Positions 36,051-48,259 of a DNA stretch of 64,000 nt are shown here, in pieces. Location of the stretch: assembly GCF_963678635.1 (NCBI RefSeq), contig NC_087063.1:79133617-79197616 (forward strand), read 5' to 3'. This stretch comes from Symsagittifera roscoffensis. Lineage: Eukaryota > Xenacoelomorpha > Acoela > Convolutidae. The position numbers and the translations under genes were made by a program. How positions within the stretch are numbered: the first letter of the stretch is position 1; every line of letters starts with the position of its first letter. A model generated the notes under the pieces. That model did not search any database, had not been told where the DNA came from, and worked only from the letters and a program-made list of their open reading frames with translations.

Positions 36051-36576
36051 GTATAAAACAGCAGAAGTGTTTTTTTTGCAAATGACAACAATATAACAAA
36101 AATGACACCAATATAACATTGTACGATTGAACAAAAAAAATTATAAGCAATTCAAATTTGCTTTCTTTTCTCAGAAGTGATTTTTTTGAACCTGTTTGTA
36201 AGCATCTAGCCTGATAATCTGACTCTAAATTATCATTGCAAAGCCATATTGACTCTCTGAAAAAAAAGACTAGGAAAACAATGCGGGATTATTTCGAAAC
36301 TAAGACATTAAGCGCCACGATATTAACTGCTTGAACACTATAGCAGTTATGTGTTTCCAATCATTCGGTATGTGATTCTCATATACGGTCGTTGTAGCTA
36401 CAGTTCACTTAAACGTATTTTTTTGCAACAAAAAAAATAAATTCATCTATTTTCAAAAGCGTAGCGTTGGTTTTCGTGGTAATTTTCCAGAGAAAAAATT
36501 CTCATCAATTCATGTTCACGAACTACTCAAACTCGTGCTTCACGCAGTCACCAAACGTTTCTTTCGATTTTTTTCA

Positions 36577-36628
36577 ACGATCTAGTTTTGTTTGAAAGTG
36601 AGACGATCTAGTTTTGTTTGAAAGTGAG
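36577..36628 (+). repeat. Exact 26-bp tandem duplication
   Basis: ACGATCTAGTTTTGTTTGAA continuing to GTGAG, twice in immediate succession. Confidence 0.9.
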
Positions 36629-36690
36629 ACAAGACTGTTGAAAAAAAACTGTTAGCAGAACCCAGTAAAAAATTCATCGAAGAAAAACTT

Positions 36691-36734
36691 GGTAGCGCGA
36701 TATCGACCGATTTTCCTTTGGATATCGCGATACC
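36691..36734. repeat. Hairpin GGTAGCGCGATATC / GATATCGCGATACC
   Basis: 14-bp arms with one mismatch and a 16-bp loop, unusually G+C-rich for this neighbourhood. Confidence 0.7.
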
Positions 36735-37359
36735 AAATTTTTCAACCTTTTTTCAGCGCAAAAATTTATCCCAAGGATAATGAAAAATTTTTGCTAATAT
36801 AACTAGTAAAATTTTATCATACTTTTGAAACTGTTTTTTTTACTGCAAAATGAAGAATTTACCGATCACAGTTTTCAAATTAGAAGAAGAAAAAATAATG
36901 AACGTGTGATTGCATGCTAACGGGGGTTTATTTTAGGATTAACGCCAAAACTTAATGATCCAGAATTAATTTAGCAGATGCGGACAATTTTACGATTAGC
37001 TTAGGAAATACGAATGATTGTACGATTTTTGAAAGATTTTAAATTTATTTTAATTTGAGTTTTTTTGTTACAGGCGGTTGCCTGCTAACAAAGGTACCGT
37101 TTGAAATTTCGATTAGAATGCCAACATTTGACTGTTCAGAAGCTCATAGTTAGGAGATAGGGATGGTTTCACGAATTTGTAAGACAAATCAATTCTTGAA
37201 AAATCTTTTTCTGATAGTGAAAGAAACATAAATAGCTAGGGTAGGAGTTTGTGGGCCATATGGCCCCGTTGTCTATCCTCTCCGAGCCTCATTTTAAAAA
37301 ATACTAACATGCAATTGCTCAATTCATGTTATGAGTGACCAGAGAAATTTATTTTTTTT

Positions 37360-38970
37360 CTATCTTTTTACAAGCGAAGTGGCCAAGTTTCATTGTATTT
37401 GTTTTTCATAGTTTAATTTTTCTTTGTCTATATTTTTCGTAGTTTAATTTTTCAATGAAACTCGCCAGAGATTTTTTGTAAATACGACATTTTTAAACGA
37501 TTTTTTTGCAATTCTGCTTCCTTTATTTAAATCGATTTATGGATAAAATTAGCTATAAATTTTTGGTTCATGAAAAAGCTGGTCTGTTTGTTTAACCCTT
37601 GCGTTAAGCAAGGGTTTTGCAATCGGATACTAGTTTTTTTCCCATAATTAACTTCGTTCACGAGAATCTGGACTCAGAGCCTCTGTTAACAAAAAGTTTA
37701 CCGCGACAGATAATCACTGTGCATCTTAGCGTTATAAATATCTGTCCTTCAAAACTTTCTTTCTATGTTGGTTGTAATTTCACCAACTCGATTTGTTAAA
37801 ATATCTTTTTTTTTAAAGTTTTTTTCTCTTTCCTATATTTTGAATTTGATATGTTTCGGCCTATAATACAACCTTTAGTGGCCTCAGAATGCGTTACATC
37901 GTTCGACGAGCGAAAACTTGTTTGATGTGCGTGAGTGTTTTGATGGTGAGAGCGACTTAAAAATTTTTTCTTTGTCCTAAATTTGGATTTTTTTTCTGCT
38001 TTTTCATATATTAATTTTTTTCCGGAGCAAAAAGTTGTTGCCTAAGTTATATCGGCATAGTGGACTCTTTCATTTGATGCCTAAAACTAAATTTGTGTAT
38101 GTGTGTGGTTGAGGGTGAGGGGGATCTAATAAACTTTTAAAAGTCTTGTTAAATTTTTTTCAGCCTAAACTTATTTTCGGCTTTGTTGCAGCTCAATTAG
38201 TTTTCTATCAAGGCCTACTTTACTCTCTATAATCTTGGCATGTTTTGGTTTAAAATTTAGCCTCGTTTGTTTGGATACATCTAGTGTTTTAGATCTAGCT
38301 CAGCTTCATGTCTGTAAAAAAAAATTCTGATAATAAGGTTATCAGAAGGTTGGGTACTTAATCAAATAGAGAACAACGCAGAAAGTTTTGAAACTCAGTC
38401 GCTGATAATTTTCATGCCAATAATTTTTATTGATTTTTTTTTGGTTTTGGGCTCAATTGGCGTCTGCCCCCGTATCTTTGGCTTATTGGCCGCTCGCTAA
38501 ATACTAAACGCTTAATTTATGCTGATATTTGTGTTTTTCTACAGTTTTTGGTAATTGTGTTGTTGCATTTATTCCGAAAAATTGGTTCACTTTTATCTCT
38601 ATTTTATTGTTTTGGTTTCATTTTCTGTTCGCTGGCGTGCAATTTTACGGTTTCCTCAAATCGCAAGTGATGTGAACTCCGTTTAGCCTCTGTGCTATAA
38701 ATACTTGTAGACTCAATTTTATCTGATAATTTTCGCTGATTAATTTTGATTTGCAGTTTCTTCACTCAATTTTTGGAGCAAAATTACATTTTTTGAATTT
38801 GAGAGTCAATGAACGTAGTTCCGACTCTTATTTAGGTCGTGATGATTCGTTTTTTGTTTTGTTTTTTGGATATGCAAGCTCAAATTTGCTTTTTCGCGGT
38901 TTGACTTGTGATTTATTTTCAATTTCACCGATTATGATTATTGCGTTGATTGCGCTTTGGAACTAGTTTA
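37360..38970 (+). repeat. Old dispersed repeat, copy 1
   Basis: Shares ordered blocks with 40860-41900: ACAAGCGAAGTGGCCAAGTT near 37370, GCTGGTCTGTTTG near 37578, TTGCAATCGG near 37616, and CGCAAGTGATGTGAACTCCG near 38661 followed by a CTCTGTGCTATAAATACT block. A further fragment is at about 32995-33080. It contains a perfect hairpin, AACCCTTGC/GCAAGGGTT, at 37594-37616. No reading frame survives. Confidence 0.55.
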
Positions 38971-40859
38971 TTGCTCCGACGATTGATAATGATGAGTTCT
39001 GTATTCGGGTGTGTTCAAGATTTTTTCTTTTTTCCCACGCAAACTTAGGCACCTCAAATAATCATCGGAATGGGTTGAGTGTTATGTTCTATTGAAGCTC
39101 TTCCGGTCGTGTTTCGAAAGCCATTAGAAAGCAATCAAAATTTTGTCCCTAGTTTCGATCGAGTAAAGCGATCGAGTAACGCTCGATAGAAAGAATTTTT
39201 TTTAGACTTAGAACGTAGTTCAGACTCTTACATAGGTCGCGCTGTTTTTTTGGTACAAGTATGACTGTTGAATTCCAGGAAAAGTATAAAAGATGGGTCC
39301 TGCTATTTTTTGAAAAATCCAAATTAAAAGGAAACTAATGCGCAATTTCTTTAGGCTGCTCTTTTTGTGGCTGATTTTATATAAATTTCAATGGCTCGTG
39401 GGACAGCTTCGAGGTCGTTAAACTCCCAATCTCCAGGCTACAGTTTGGAATTCGTTACAATAAAAGTTTTAATCATTCGAGGCTTAATTGTAATTTTTTA
39501 TTAAAAGTAATGAACTGAGTGAGTACTCTTGCTCAAGTCTTGGTGACTTTTTTTTTCTTTGTCAAAAAAAGTTCAATTTATGTATTTCGTGGTTTGAATT
39601 TTTATTCTCAATTCAATACCTTTGTTAAAAGGAAAACAATTTCAACTATCGAAAAGCAAAATTGCAAATGTAACAAAAACAGGAGTGACTTCTAGTTTCG
39701 AAAGGCCAATTTTTTCAAACTTTTCAACGAAAAATGAATCTTTCTTATTGAACCAGTTTTCTCAAATTGAGTTTTCAAAAAATCGTAAGCCATATTCTTT
39801 TCTAGAAATTCAAAGGGCTGCAAAGCGATCTAACTTTTTCGTAGAAACTCGAATGTTGAAATTTTTCAAAAAACAAGTCTTGCTTTTCTGTTTACTTGCG
39901 TTTAATGACTCTTTTTCAAATGTCTGTTGGCTATATTTGTTTAAGCGGCATCTTGCGAATAAAAAACTTCAAAAAACTAAAAGAGAAGAAAAATAGAACA
40001 ATTTTTAGGAAAAAAAAAACAATTTTTCGAGTCATTTTTTGAAGATAGCTATCGCCTGATGTTTCTTGTTTTACATTAATATCAGCAAACCACACTTTCG
40101 TTTAATTTTTTTTTTCATCACACCGCGCACACAAAAAATGTAACTTGAAATAAGAAATCGTTTAGAAGTTTTATTTATGACACTGATCGGAATTTTTTTG
40201 AAGTGTTTATTGGCTTTGCTTATAGGGGCTTAGTAGCTTCTTATTGTGTCTTTTCATGAAAAAAAAAAGCTTTAGTGTAGGTTTTGTGTTCTGAGGGGAA
40301 GGAGGACTTAAATTTTTGAAATTTTATTTAGAATTTTTTAAAATTGTATTAGGTATGCATGAGTTTCTGCTAAGGTTTTTCGACTGTGTTATCGTTTTTA
40401 ACTTTTAGCCTGGTGCTGATTTTGCATTTTTTTGTCGGGGCATGTTTCTCTAACAACTAGTGAGCAAGTGTCTTGTAATCAGGAACAACACTTTTTTCCA
40501 TATATGCGAAATTGAAATATAATTTATTGCAGCATATAACAAAATGAAATACTTTTTTCCGGGGGAAATGGAATCGGTGGTCTATTGTTTGACTGCTAAT
40601 TTTTTGTCTGTTCTATTGCAAAATTGGGAATTATGGGCTGACAGCAAAGTGCATCGTAGATGCAAGCTTTTTCATTTTAATCCGGTAATTAAAAAAATAA
40701 AAGCCCTGACGTTTTTTATTTTCCTTGAATTTTTTTGTTTTTTGTTTTCGGTTTACAACTTTATTCGGCCTGATTAGTGTTCAGCTTTTGTTTTTGGTTT
40801 CAATTTTGTTCAGCCTGAATTGTTTTGGCTTTTGTTTTTGGCTGCCGAATTGACATAGA
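38971..40859. other. AT-rich stretch, no supported gene
   Basis: The 124-codon frame at 39622-39996 starts at TTG, is Lys/Phe/Ser-rich and resembles nothing known. It is within the length expected occasionally by chance in low-G+C DNA and is not called. Confidence 0.4.
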
Positions 40860-41900
40860 CTTTCTAACCAGTTATGAGTTTCATATGTAAAATATTATCT
40901 TTGAAATATGCAGAAGAAAGTAAACTTTTGTCACAATAATTTACCACTGTTTCCACAAGCGAAGCGGCTAAGCTTCTTTGTATTTGTTTTTCAAAGTGCT
41001 CATTTTTTAATGGAAAATCTTGATAAAAATTTTGAAAAAACGACGTTTTTGAAAGAGACACTTTTAAAGACAGTTTTGGCATTTTTGCTTCAATTATTTT
41101 AGTCGATCTATGGATAATTTTAGGTGAATCTCCTTGGTTCATTAAATGCTGGTCTGTTTGTTGTAACCCTTGCAATACGCAAGGTAATTGCAATCGGGTA
41201 CGGGACTTTTTTTGCTTGAAAGCTTTATTCGGCTTTAATGATTTCAGCTGATTTTTTGTCGGTTTAGTGACCTATTTAGGGTTCATTTCAAAACAAGCAT
41301 GAGTGTTAAGCTTTATCCCAGATTGCGCAATATACTAAAATTCTTTAGATTCTAGTCAAATTTATAGTTAAAAGTTTTTCATGACGACAATTATGTTTTC
41401 TTTTTTTTACGGAAAAGTATTCAAATTTCGTCGGCTCAGTTGCCGCTTGTTAATTTTTTTGGGTTTCAATTAATTGCCGTGTTTCTGGACGCGTTTTCTG
41501 CAAATAGAACAAGATTCCAGGCAAAATTTTGAATTTTAAAAGTTGATTTTCTGCAGTGTTTTTTCTTTATTTTTATGGACTTAGCGGCTCTCTTTCTTTT
41601 CTCCTAGCGTGCTCTGCTATTTTTAAGTTGTATCGCAAGTGGCCCGAGGCTCTGCTTCTCCTCTGTGCTAAATACTGGTGGTTTTGTTTTTAGCAAAAAC
41701 TAGATATTGTACTGATGATTTTTTTGTTAATTATTTGACGCAATGCTTCACTTCAATGTATATGACAGTAGAGTCAATTGATTTGCTATTGCTTCATTTT
41801 TTTTGCCTGAATTTGCTTTGGAACTGAAAATCATCAAAAAAATATCAACAAGTTTTTTTAAAAATTCGAGTCAAAAATTGAGTTTTCCACTGATGATTAT
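40860..41900 (+). repeat. Old dispersed repeat, copy 2
   Basis: CACAAGCGAAGCGGCTAAGC near 40957, GCTGGTCTGTTTGTTGTAAC near 41150, TTGCAATCGGGTA near 41188, and ATCGCAAGTGGCCCGAGGCT near 41633 with TCTGTGCTAAATACTGG. Same order as copy 1. Confidence 0.55.
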
Positions 41901-42322
41901 GTTAGCTCATGGTCGCAATGCTTCATTTTATAGCTCATAACTATCAATTCAAACAATTTTTACATCTCTTAGAATTTGTTTTTAAAGCACTCGCAACCCT
42001 GGATTTCAAAAAAACCTTTGTAAACTTTTCAAGATTCTTTGATATCTTTGTTTTTTGTCTTCAAGATTCTTGGAGTTTTCTGAAAAATCAATACCGATCT
42101 TCAAGACTCTTGACACAATCTTACCTAGTTTTCAAAGGTTTTTCTTGAAGATTTTTCAAAAAATCTTCTAGATTTGTCAAAGATCGCAAAGAATGCTGGG
42201 CTTGGGACAGTCTAGTTTTCTGATAACTAAAAAGTGATTGTGAAGTGGTGATGTGGTTAAATGTCTATAACATGTAGAAAAGAAAATTGTCCAAACAGAA
42301 AAGTGTGTCACACATAACAAGT

Positions 42323-43120
42323 TCAAATGTGAAGATTCAAACCTTTATAAGCCGACTCTTTATAAGTATCACCATCTGGGATACAAGGGTTTCCTTCTTT
42401 ATCACAGTGGCCGTACAATACACCTCCTATAAAACACAACGATTTGCAGTCAACTGGTCTATGCAATCAAGTTCTTTCTATGCAGATTGGTTTGTTGAAT
42501 ACCTGGGATTTCGTCGATTCTTGGAACTGACTGAACTGGTCCGTTTAGATTTTGGAAATAATAGTCAGCGAGATGTGAAACTTGTTCAACGTCCTGAAGA
42601 GAAGAAACTTACACATCACTTCAAAATACAGATACTTCAAATATGCGTTAAATTTGTACACTGCGAACAGCTGATCTTACATTTAGCTTGAATGATCTGT
42701 CGCAATCTGCTGGATTAGGAGGCTTTAACTCTTTCGTGCACAAGGTTAAACTGTTGAATCTTGGTGCCAAGAAAACAAGCAAGGCGACGAGATACTTGAA
42801 TCCATCATCACCATGTGCCTCGTGGTGTGGCCTTGGTACCAAACTAGATATACCATCATTCTCAGATACTATTCGAAGGTTGCAAGGCAGGGTTTGAATG
42901 CTTTCTTGATTTACTCCCTTTGGCAATAATACTACTGGAGTAATCATGTTGAACGGTGCCACTTGCCCGAGTAGTCTGTGAAGTTCGATGAAGGGTGAAA
43001 AATTAATTGCCTTGTCTGACTGTGTGACTATTAATATCAGAAACGCTTGACTACTCTGAACGTCAACCAGAAGCTGATAACTGGATCGAAAAATGCCTGA
43101 TGGAAATCTTTCGGTAATAT
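42323..43120 (-). CDS. 3' end of a spliced gene, unknown product
   Basis: Three exons join with exact phase. Exon 1 runs from about 43120 (acceptor TTTCCAG) to 42681 (donor AAT|GTAAGA, phase 0). Exon 2 is 42593-42503 (acceptor TCTTCAG, donor CCAG|GTATT, phase 1). Exon 3 is 42426-42323 (acceptor TTTATAG, stop TGA at 42325-42323). Introns are 87 and 76 bp. Exon 1 encodes a mixed segment with PSGIFRSSYQLLVDVQSS and a hydrophobic YLVALLVFLAPRF; exon 2 VEQVSHLADYYFQNLNGPV; exon 3 a short Cys pair in GHCDKEGNPCIPDGDTYKES. That last piece is loosely like a small extracellular Cys module, but no family is recognised. The 5' part is not found, and the inverted repeat at 43267 lies immediately upstream. 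Confidence 0.55.
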
Positions 43121-43857
43121 CTGGAAATACACTTTCACTCAATTATACTTTTACACGTAGTATAGTCAATCATGCTGTTTCAGAAACTGCGCAATTGGCG
43201 CAGATGACGTATGATCCCGCACCCAGTTTTAAGCGTAATAATCGATTATATTATGATTATAGTACCACCCGGGTTGACAGAAAATGCTTATCATACAATA
43301 TTCATACATTAAAAAGGTGCTAATCATAATATTTCATACAATTTCATAGACCAAAAGCAATTGCATGAAAATAGCAAAATAAGCATTTTTTTCATACTTA
43401 CGAAAATTTATAATAAGCAATTTTTGCCACATTCTAGAATTTAATAACAAGCTCGTTGTTATATTTTTTATCAAACATTCTATGAAATCAGAGGCGAATC
43501 CAGGATTTTCTCGAGGGGATGGCGGATTTTCAAACTTTTCTTTGAAAAATTGGTTGACCTTTTATTAGGTTGGTCAAACCAATTTTCTGAGCCCTCCCAG
43601 TTTCCGCAGACAATCTAAAAAAACAGGTCAAAAATGCCGTTTTTGGGCTTTTTTTTGGAAAATTTGACCTAAAAATTGCGTTTTCTTGGCGCGCGCTCCC
43701 TTTCAAAATTAGTATACATTAACGCCTAAAGTGCCTCTAGAAAATCTTTAGGGTTGGTCGGGACCCTTTGGTTTTCGAGGGGGTAAAATCTCTCAAGAAG
43801 AGGCATCCGCTCCGACCCACCACCCCCCTTTTAATCAGCCCCTGTTTGAATTTTTTT

Positions 43858-44050
43858 TCATACATTGAAATTGTAGGATAGACATTTTTTCCATGAAAGA
43901 AAAAACACTAAATTTTGTTCTACACAAATCCGAAACACACTAACCATAGATTTTCTGCCATAAGAAAACCAGAGTCTAGCTGGCAGTTACCACGCAGATA
44001 AACTGAATTTGGTGACATTAGCCATGTAAGTTAATGTGTTAATGTGCAAT
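43858..44050 (+). repeat. Direct repeat, left copy
   Basis: TTTCATACATTGAAATTGTA onwards, AACACACTAACCATAGATTT, then CCACGCAGATAAACTGAATT and TTAGCCAT. The other copy is at 49190-49395. Confidence 0.7.
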
Positions 44051-44136
44051 GTTTAAGGCGAATATACGAAACTCTAATCAACTCAAAGTTCCCCGGAAAC
44101 GTTAATTAAAAAAATTAATTTTCAAGATAACATCTA

Positions 44137-44331
44137 CTATTCTAAATTGCCAACTTTACAGAATATTGCAAGAAAACGTTGTAAGCCTTTGTTGTTACCT
44201 TTTTTCAAACCTTTGTTAGAAATCCATGTTTTTACCTTTTGAAAAAAAATGATTTCCACCGGCTGATATTCTGCACATATTCCTAGCAATACTGCATATT
44301 CTCTTCCATTGTCCGGGTACCGAAGAAGCAA
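44137..44331 (-). other. Weak exon candidate, unknown
   Basis: The minus frame LRYPDNGREYAVLLGICAEY then QPVEIIFFQK|GTAAAA reads like protein and ends at a possible donor, but no partner exon was found. Left as a candidate only. Confidence 0.2.
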
Positions 44332-44794
44332 AAAAAATTCCTACATAATAAGGACTGTTACATAATAACGACTGGAACGACTGTTTTGAGAATGGAACCC
44401 CATGAACGCTTTAGTCAATGGAGGCCAAGGATTTTGTGACAGTATTCAATATTGAACACCCTACAAAAACGTGAAAACTCAATACACTTCAAAATACTAC
44501 TTTTCAAACTACATTAGTTCTTATGATAATTTGTTACGTCCGTTATGAATAATATCAGAATTGATTGGACTTAGCTTTACAAATTATTATAATTATTTTG
44601 AACCTACCGCGAGAACTAATATTAACGGGCCTCTATGAAACTTTTGTTTTCTGGTAACTCCTACTGCTCAGATAAACTAAAGTGTGACAAAGCATCTCGC
44701 CTTTAGAGACTTTTTATCATCAGGAAAATAAAAAATTAAAATATACTTTGGGTGTGACAAAATTTTGGCAAAATAAGAGATAATTCTCAATAAA

Positions 44795-44965
44795 TAATCG
44801 ATTATAATTGATTTGAGGAATTTTTTGTATGAGCTTTAATCCATTATAATCAACTATAATCGATTGTAAAAGATTATAATCTCTAGGAAAATATCACATT
44901 TATAATCGATTAAAAATCCTTTAAACACCTAAGCACCATAAGAATATAATAATCCGTTATAATTA
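44795..44965. repeat. Cluster of ATAATCGATTATAAT palindromes
   Basis: At least six related words in 170 bp (for example AATAATCGATTATAATTGAT, CAACTATAATCGATTGTAA, TTTATAATCGATTAAAA). Another one is at about 43238. AT-rich, palindromic, with irregular spacing. Confidence 0.7.
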
Positions 44966-45648
44966 ATTACTTACGCTTAGACTTGGATACGGGATGTGAA
45001 TGCTGTGTACAAAAGACAAGCTGCAGATTATTGGGTGAATAATATTAAGTAGCTGCAATTTATACACAGAAGCGAAGTGGAGCATTGCACCATTTGTGAT
45101 ACAATTGAATCATAAAAGAAGCAAAAATGAGTCAAAAAAAGATGAAACATGCTGAAAAAGTAGGTGAACCAAAATTTTCGTATCTCTCGATGAAGGAGAA
45201 ATAGGTCTCAGCTAAAGCTGGAGGTAAGTATTTGGTAAAAATTATTAGGTAAGCTAATTTCAAAAATTAGACATTGTCCAAAACCTTAGCGCCTTTTTCG
45301 CTATGAACCAAGACATAAGTGATTCAAGTGATTCTGTTAAACAAGTTGTTAACTAAAAAAAGTCTATATTCCAGTTTGATAACGCTTGCTAAGTAATTTA
45401 CATCAATGTTTTAAAATGTTGAAGACTTATTTATTCAAGTGGTTCGAGTGTTTTCAACTTTGTTCTATCTAATGTTGCGTGAAATTGTCCATTAAGTTTT
45501 TTTTGTGTTCGAAGCATAACAATAAGTTGAATTTATTCACCATGAAACATTTAGAAAGCATTACAACTCACTGGCGGCCAGTAAAGTTGGTATTTAAAAC
45601 GCACGTGAGCAATTTATTCAGCAGTTACTTGATGCACCACGCACTAAC

Positions 45649-46262
45649 CTGCTGGTTCGAAGAGTTTCAAGATAGAGCGGAAATCCCAATTCGGGAATAT
45701 GGCCCATCGTTCTTCTGGGGCTGCGGAGTTTCCTTGTGGCTGGGTTTTCTGTCCATATGAACTCGAACAGAATCTTCTGAGTGTCGGATGGAAGAAACTG
45801 TTTCGGTAGTGGATGTCATTTGTAAAGACTGGAAGTACTTTTGGGAAAATGTTGTCAAAAATTGAACTGTTTCCAATTTCGCCATTGTGTTTGTCCAACT
45901 GCCTGACCAGTTCTAAACAAAAATGTTGCAATGAAGGTGACGTTGTGATCCTTTGTTATATGTTTTACTTGAAAGCAACTAAAACTACAGATGTAAGCGC
46001 CGGTACTGTGTCAGCAATACACAAAATCCTTTTTTCCTATCGATCCTGACCTAAATGAAGTCCAGATAAGCCAGTTTCACATTTTATTTAATATATTATT
46101 TAAATAATTAGAATTAAAAAAATGTTGGGAGGCACAAGACAAGATTGATTCACCTAGTTTGTCTGTTGACTTGACATTTGCTTCGCCATATTCACTCAAA
46201 TCAATGTCAATCTCCAGAACCATTTTAACAGAACTGCTTTCACCCATCTTGACAGTTGTCAT
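45649..46262 (-). CDS. Possible two-exon gene, unknown product
   Basis: Exon 1: ATG at 46262-46260 to 46154, MTTVKMGESSSVKMVLEIDI then LSEYGEANVKSTDKL, donor CTAG|GTGAAT (phase 1). Exon 2: 45912-45649, acceptor TTTGTTTAG, starting AACTG so that the split codon becomes Glu, then LVRQLDKHNGEIGNSS, FHPTLRRFCSSSYG and FRSILKLFEPA before a donor CAG|GTTAGT. Phases agree. The intron is 241 bp. A third exon is implied but not found. No family recognised. It lies just left of the minisatellite, inside the inverted-repeat segment. Confidence 0.35.
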
Positions 46263-46368
46263 GTCATCCCTCTCACGCCTGATTTAAACAAAAGGTGATT
46301 ATTGTCCCGCTGGCGAATTGGAAGTGCTGCAATATCTACTAAACCTTACGCAATATGGAGTTTTGGTT

Positions 46369-46441
46369 CTCGTTTAGAAGTATGGTCCCGCCGTTTTTGA
46401 TGAGTCTCGTTTAAAAGCTCGTTGAGAAGTGTGGTCCCGCC
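46369..46441 (-). repeat. Inverted partial copies of the 30-bp minisatellite unit
   Basis: CTCGTTTAGAAGTATGGTCC (from 46370) is the exact complement of the array unit, followed by a second, degenerate inverted copy ending GTGTGGTCCCGCC. They lie about 210 bp left of the array, opposite in orientation. A CCACTTGAA/TTCAAGTGG hairpin follows at about 46445-46477. Confidence 0.85.
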
Positions 46442-46650
46442 AGACCACTTGAAATATACTAAAAGTACTTCAAGTGGATGAAAATAAAAGAAAACTTGTT
46501 ATCAATTCTTCGTTAGATTTGCCACTGACGTTTTCTTTAAAATGGAATTATCAAAAGTATTAATTCACTGCCAAAACTTAGAAACTACCTGTAAAATCTT
46601 TTTTTTTTGTCTGACATTTATATGGGACCAGTGGTAGATTTACGGGACCA

Positions 46651-48252
46651 TACTTCTAAACGAGGTGTTTAACGGGACCATACTTCTAAACGAGGTTTTT
46701 AACGGGACCATACTTCTAAACGAGGTTTTTAACGGGACCATACTTCTAAACGAGGTTTTTAACGGGACCATATTTCTAAACGAGGTTTTTAACGGGACCA
46801 TTTTTCTGAACGAGGTTTTTAACGGGACCATACTTCTAAACGAGGTTTTTAACGGGACCATACTTCTAAACGAGGTTTTTAACGGGACCATACTTCTAAA
46901 CGAGGTTTTTAACGGGACCATACTTCTAAACGAGGTTTTTAACGGGACCATACTTCTAAACGAGGTGTTTAACGGGACCATAGTTCTAAACGAGGTTTTT
47001 AACGGGACCATACTTCTAAACGAGGTGTTTAACGGGACCATACTTCTAAACGAGGTTTTTAAAGGGAACATACTTCTAAACGAGGTGTTTAACGGGACCA
47101 TACTTCTAAACGCGGTTTTTACGGGACCATACTTCTAAACGCGGTTTTTAACGGGACCATACTTCTAAACGAGGTTTTTAACGCGACCATACTACTAAAC
47201 GAGGTGTTTAACGGGACCATAGTTCTAAAGGAGGTTTTTAACGGGACCATACTTCTAAACGAGGTGTTTAACGGGACCATAGTTCTAAACGAGGTTTTCA
47301 ACGGGACCATACTTCTAAACTAGGTTTCTAACGAGACCATACTTCTAAACGAGGTTTTTAACGGGACCAGACTTCTAAACGAGGTTTTTAACAGGTCCAT
47401 ACTTCTAAACGAGGTTTTTAACGGGACCATACTTCTAAACGAGGTTTTTAACGGGACCATACTTCTAAACGAGGTTTTTAAAGGGAACATACTTCTAAAC
47501 GAGGTTTTTAACGGGACCATACTTCTAAACGAGGTTTTTAACGGGACCATACTTCTAAGCGAGTTTTTTAACGGGACCATACTTCTAAACGCGGTTTTTA
47601 ACGGGACCATACTTCTAAACGAGGTGTTTAACAGGACCATAGTTCTAAACGAGGTTTTTAACGGGACCATACTTCTAAACGAGGTTTTTAACGGGACCAT
47701 ACTTCTAAACGAGGTTTTTAACGGGACCATACTTCTAAACGAGGTTTTTAACGGGACCAGACTTCTAAACGAGGTTTTTAACAGGTCCATACTTCTAAAC
47801 GAGGTTTTTAACGGGACCATACTTCTAAACGAGGTTTTTAACGGGACCATACTTCTAAACGAGGTTTTTAAAGGGAACATACTTCTAAACGAGGTTTTTA
47901 ACGGGACCATACTTCTAAACGAGGTGTTTAACGGGACCATACTTCTAAACGCGGTTTTTACGGGACCATACTTCTAAACGCGGTTTTTAACGGGACCATA
48001 TTTCTAAACGAGGTTTTTAACGGGACCATACTTCTAAACGAGGTTTTCAAAGGGACCATACCTCTAAACGAGGTTTTTAACGGGACCATAGTTCTAAACG
48101 AAGTTTTTACGGGACCATACTTCTAAACGAGGTTTTTAACGGGACCATACTTCTAAACGAGGTTTTTAACGGGACCATACTTCTATACGAGGTGTTTAAT
48201 GGGACCATACTTCTAAACGAGGTTTTTAACGGGACCATACTTCTAAACGAGT
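46651..48252 (+). repeat. 30-bp minisatellite, about 53 copies
   Basis: Unit CGGGACCATACTTCTAAACG followed by AGGTTTTTAA. Thirty bases keep frame, so both strands stay open for long stretches (VPLKTSFRSM decapeptides on minus, NEVFNGTILL on plus); this is a by-product of period, not evidence of a protein. Variant units recur at larger spacing: the ACCAGACTTC...ACAGGTCCAT pair near 47367 returns 390 bp (13 units) later near 47757, as does AAAGGGAACAT (47479 and 47869). A 29-bp unit ending CGCGGTTTTTACGGG occurs near 47111 and 47951. Confidence 0.97.
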
Positions 48253-48259
48253 ACCTGAG

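Noticed and set aside
39622-39996. 124-codon plus-strand ORF
   Set aside because: TTG start, low complexity and no partner exon; consistent with chance in AT-rich DNA.
42287-42691. 134-aa plus-strand ORF
   Set aside because: It overlaps three minus-strand exons with exact phases and good splice sites; taken as a shadow, though it is fairly protein-like.
45667-45885. Alternative frame reading through the possible exon at 45912-45649
   Set aside because: It does not fit the splice phase of the upstream exon.
46640-47940. Long ORFs on both strands across the 30-bp array (decapeptide-repeat proteins)
   Set aside because: A 30-bp period keeps any stop-free frame open on both strands; no start context, no splice sites, and units with 29 bp break the frame.
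46651-48252. CRISPR array
   Set aside because: The repeats are directly adjacent with no unique spacers, and the window is eukaryotic.
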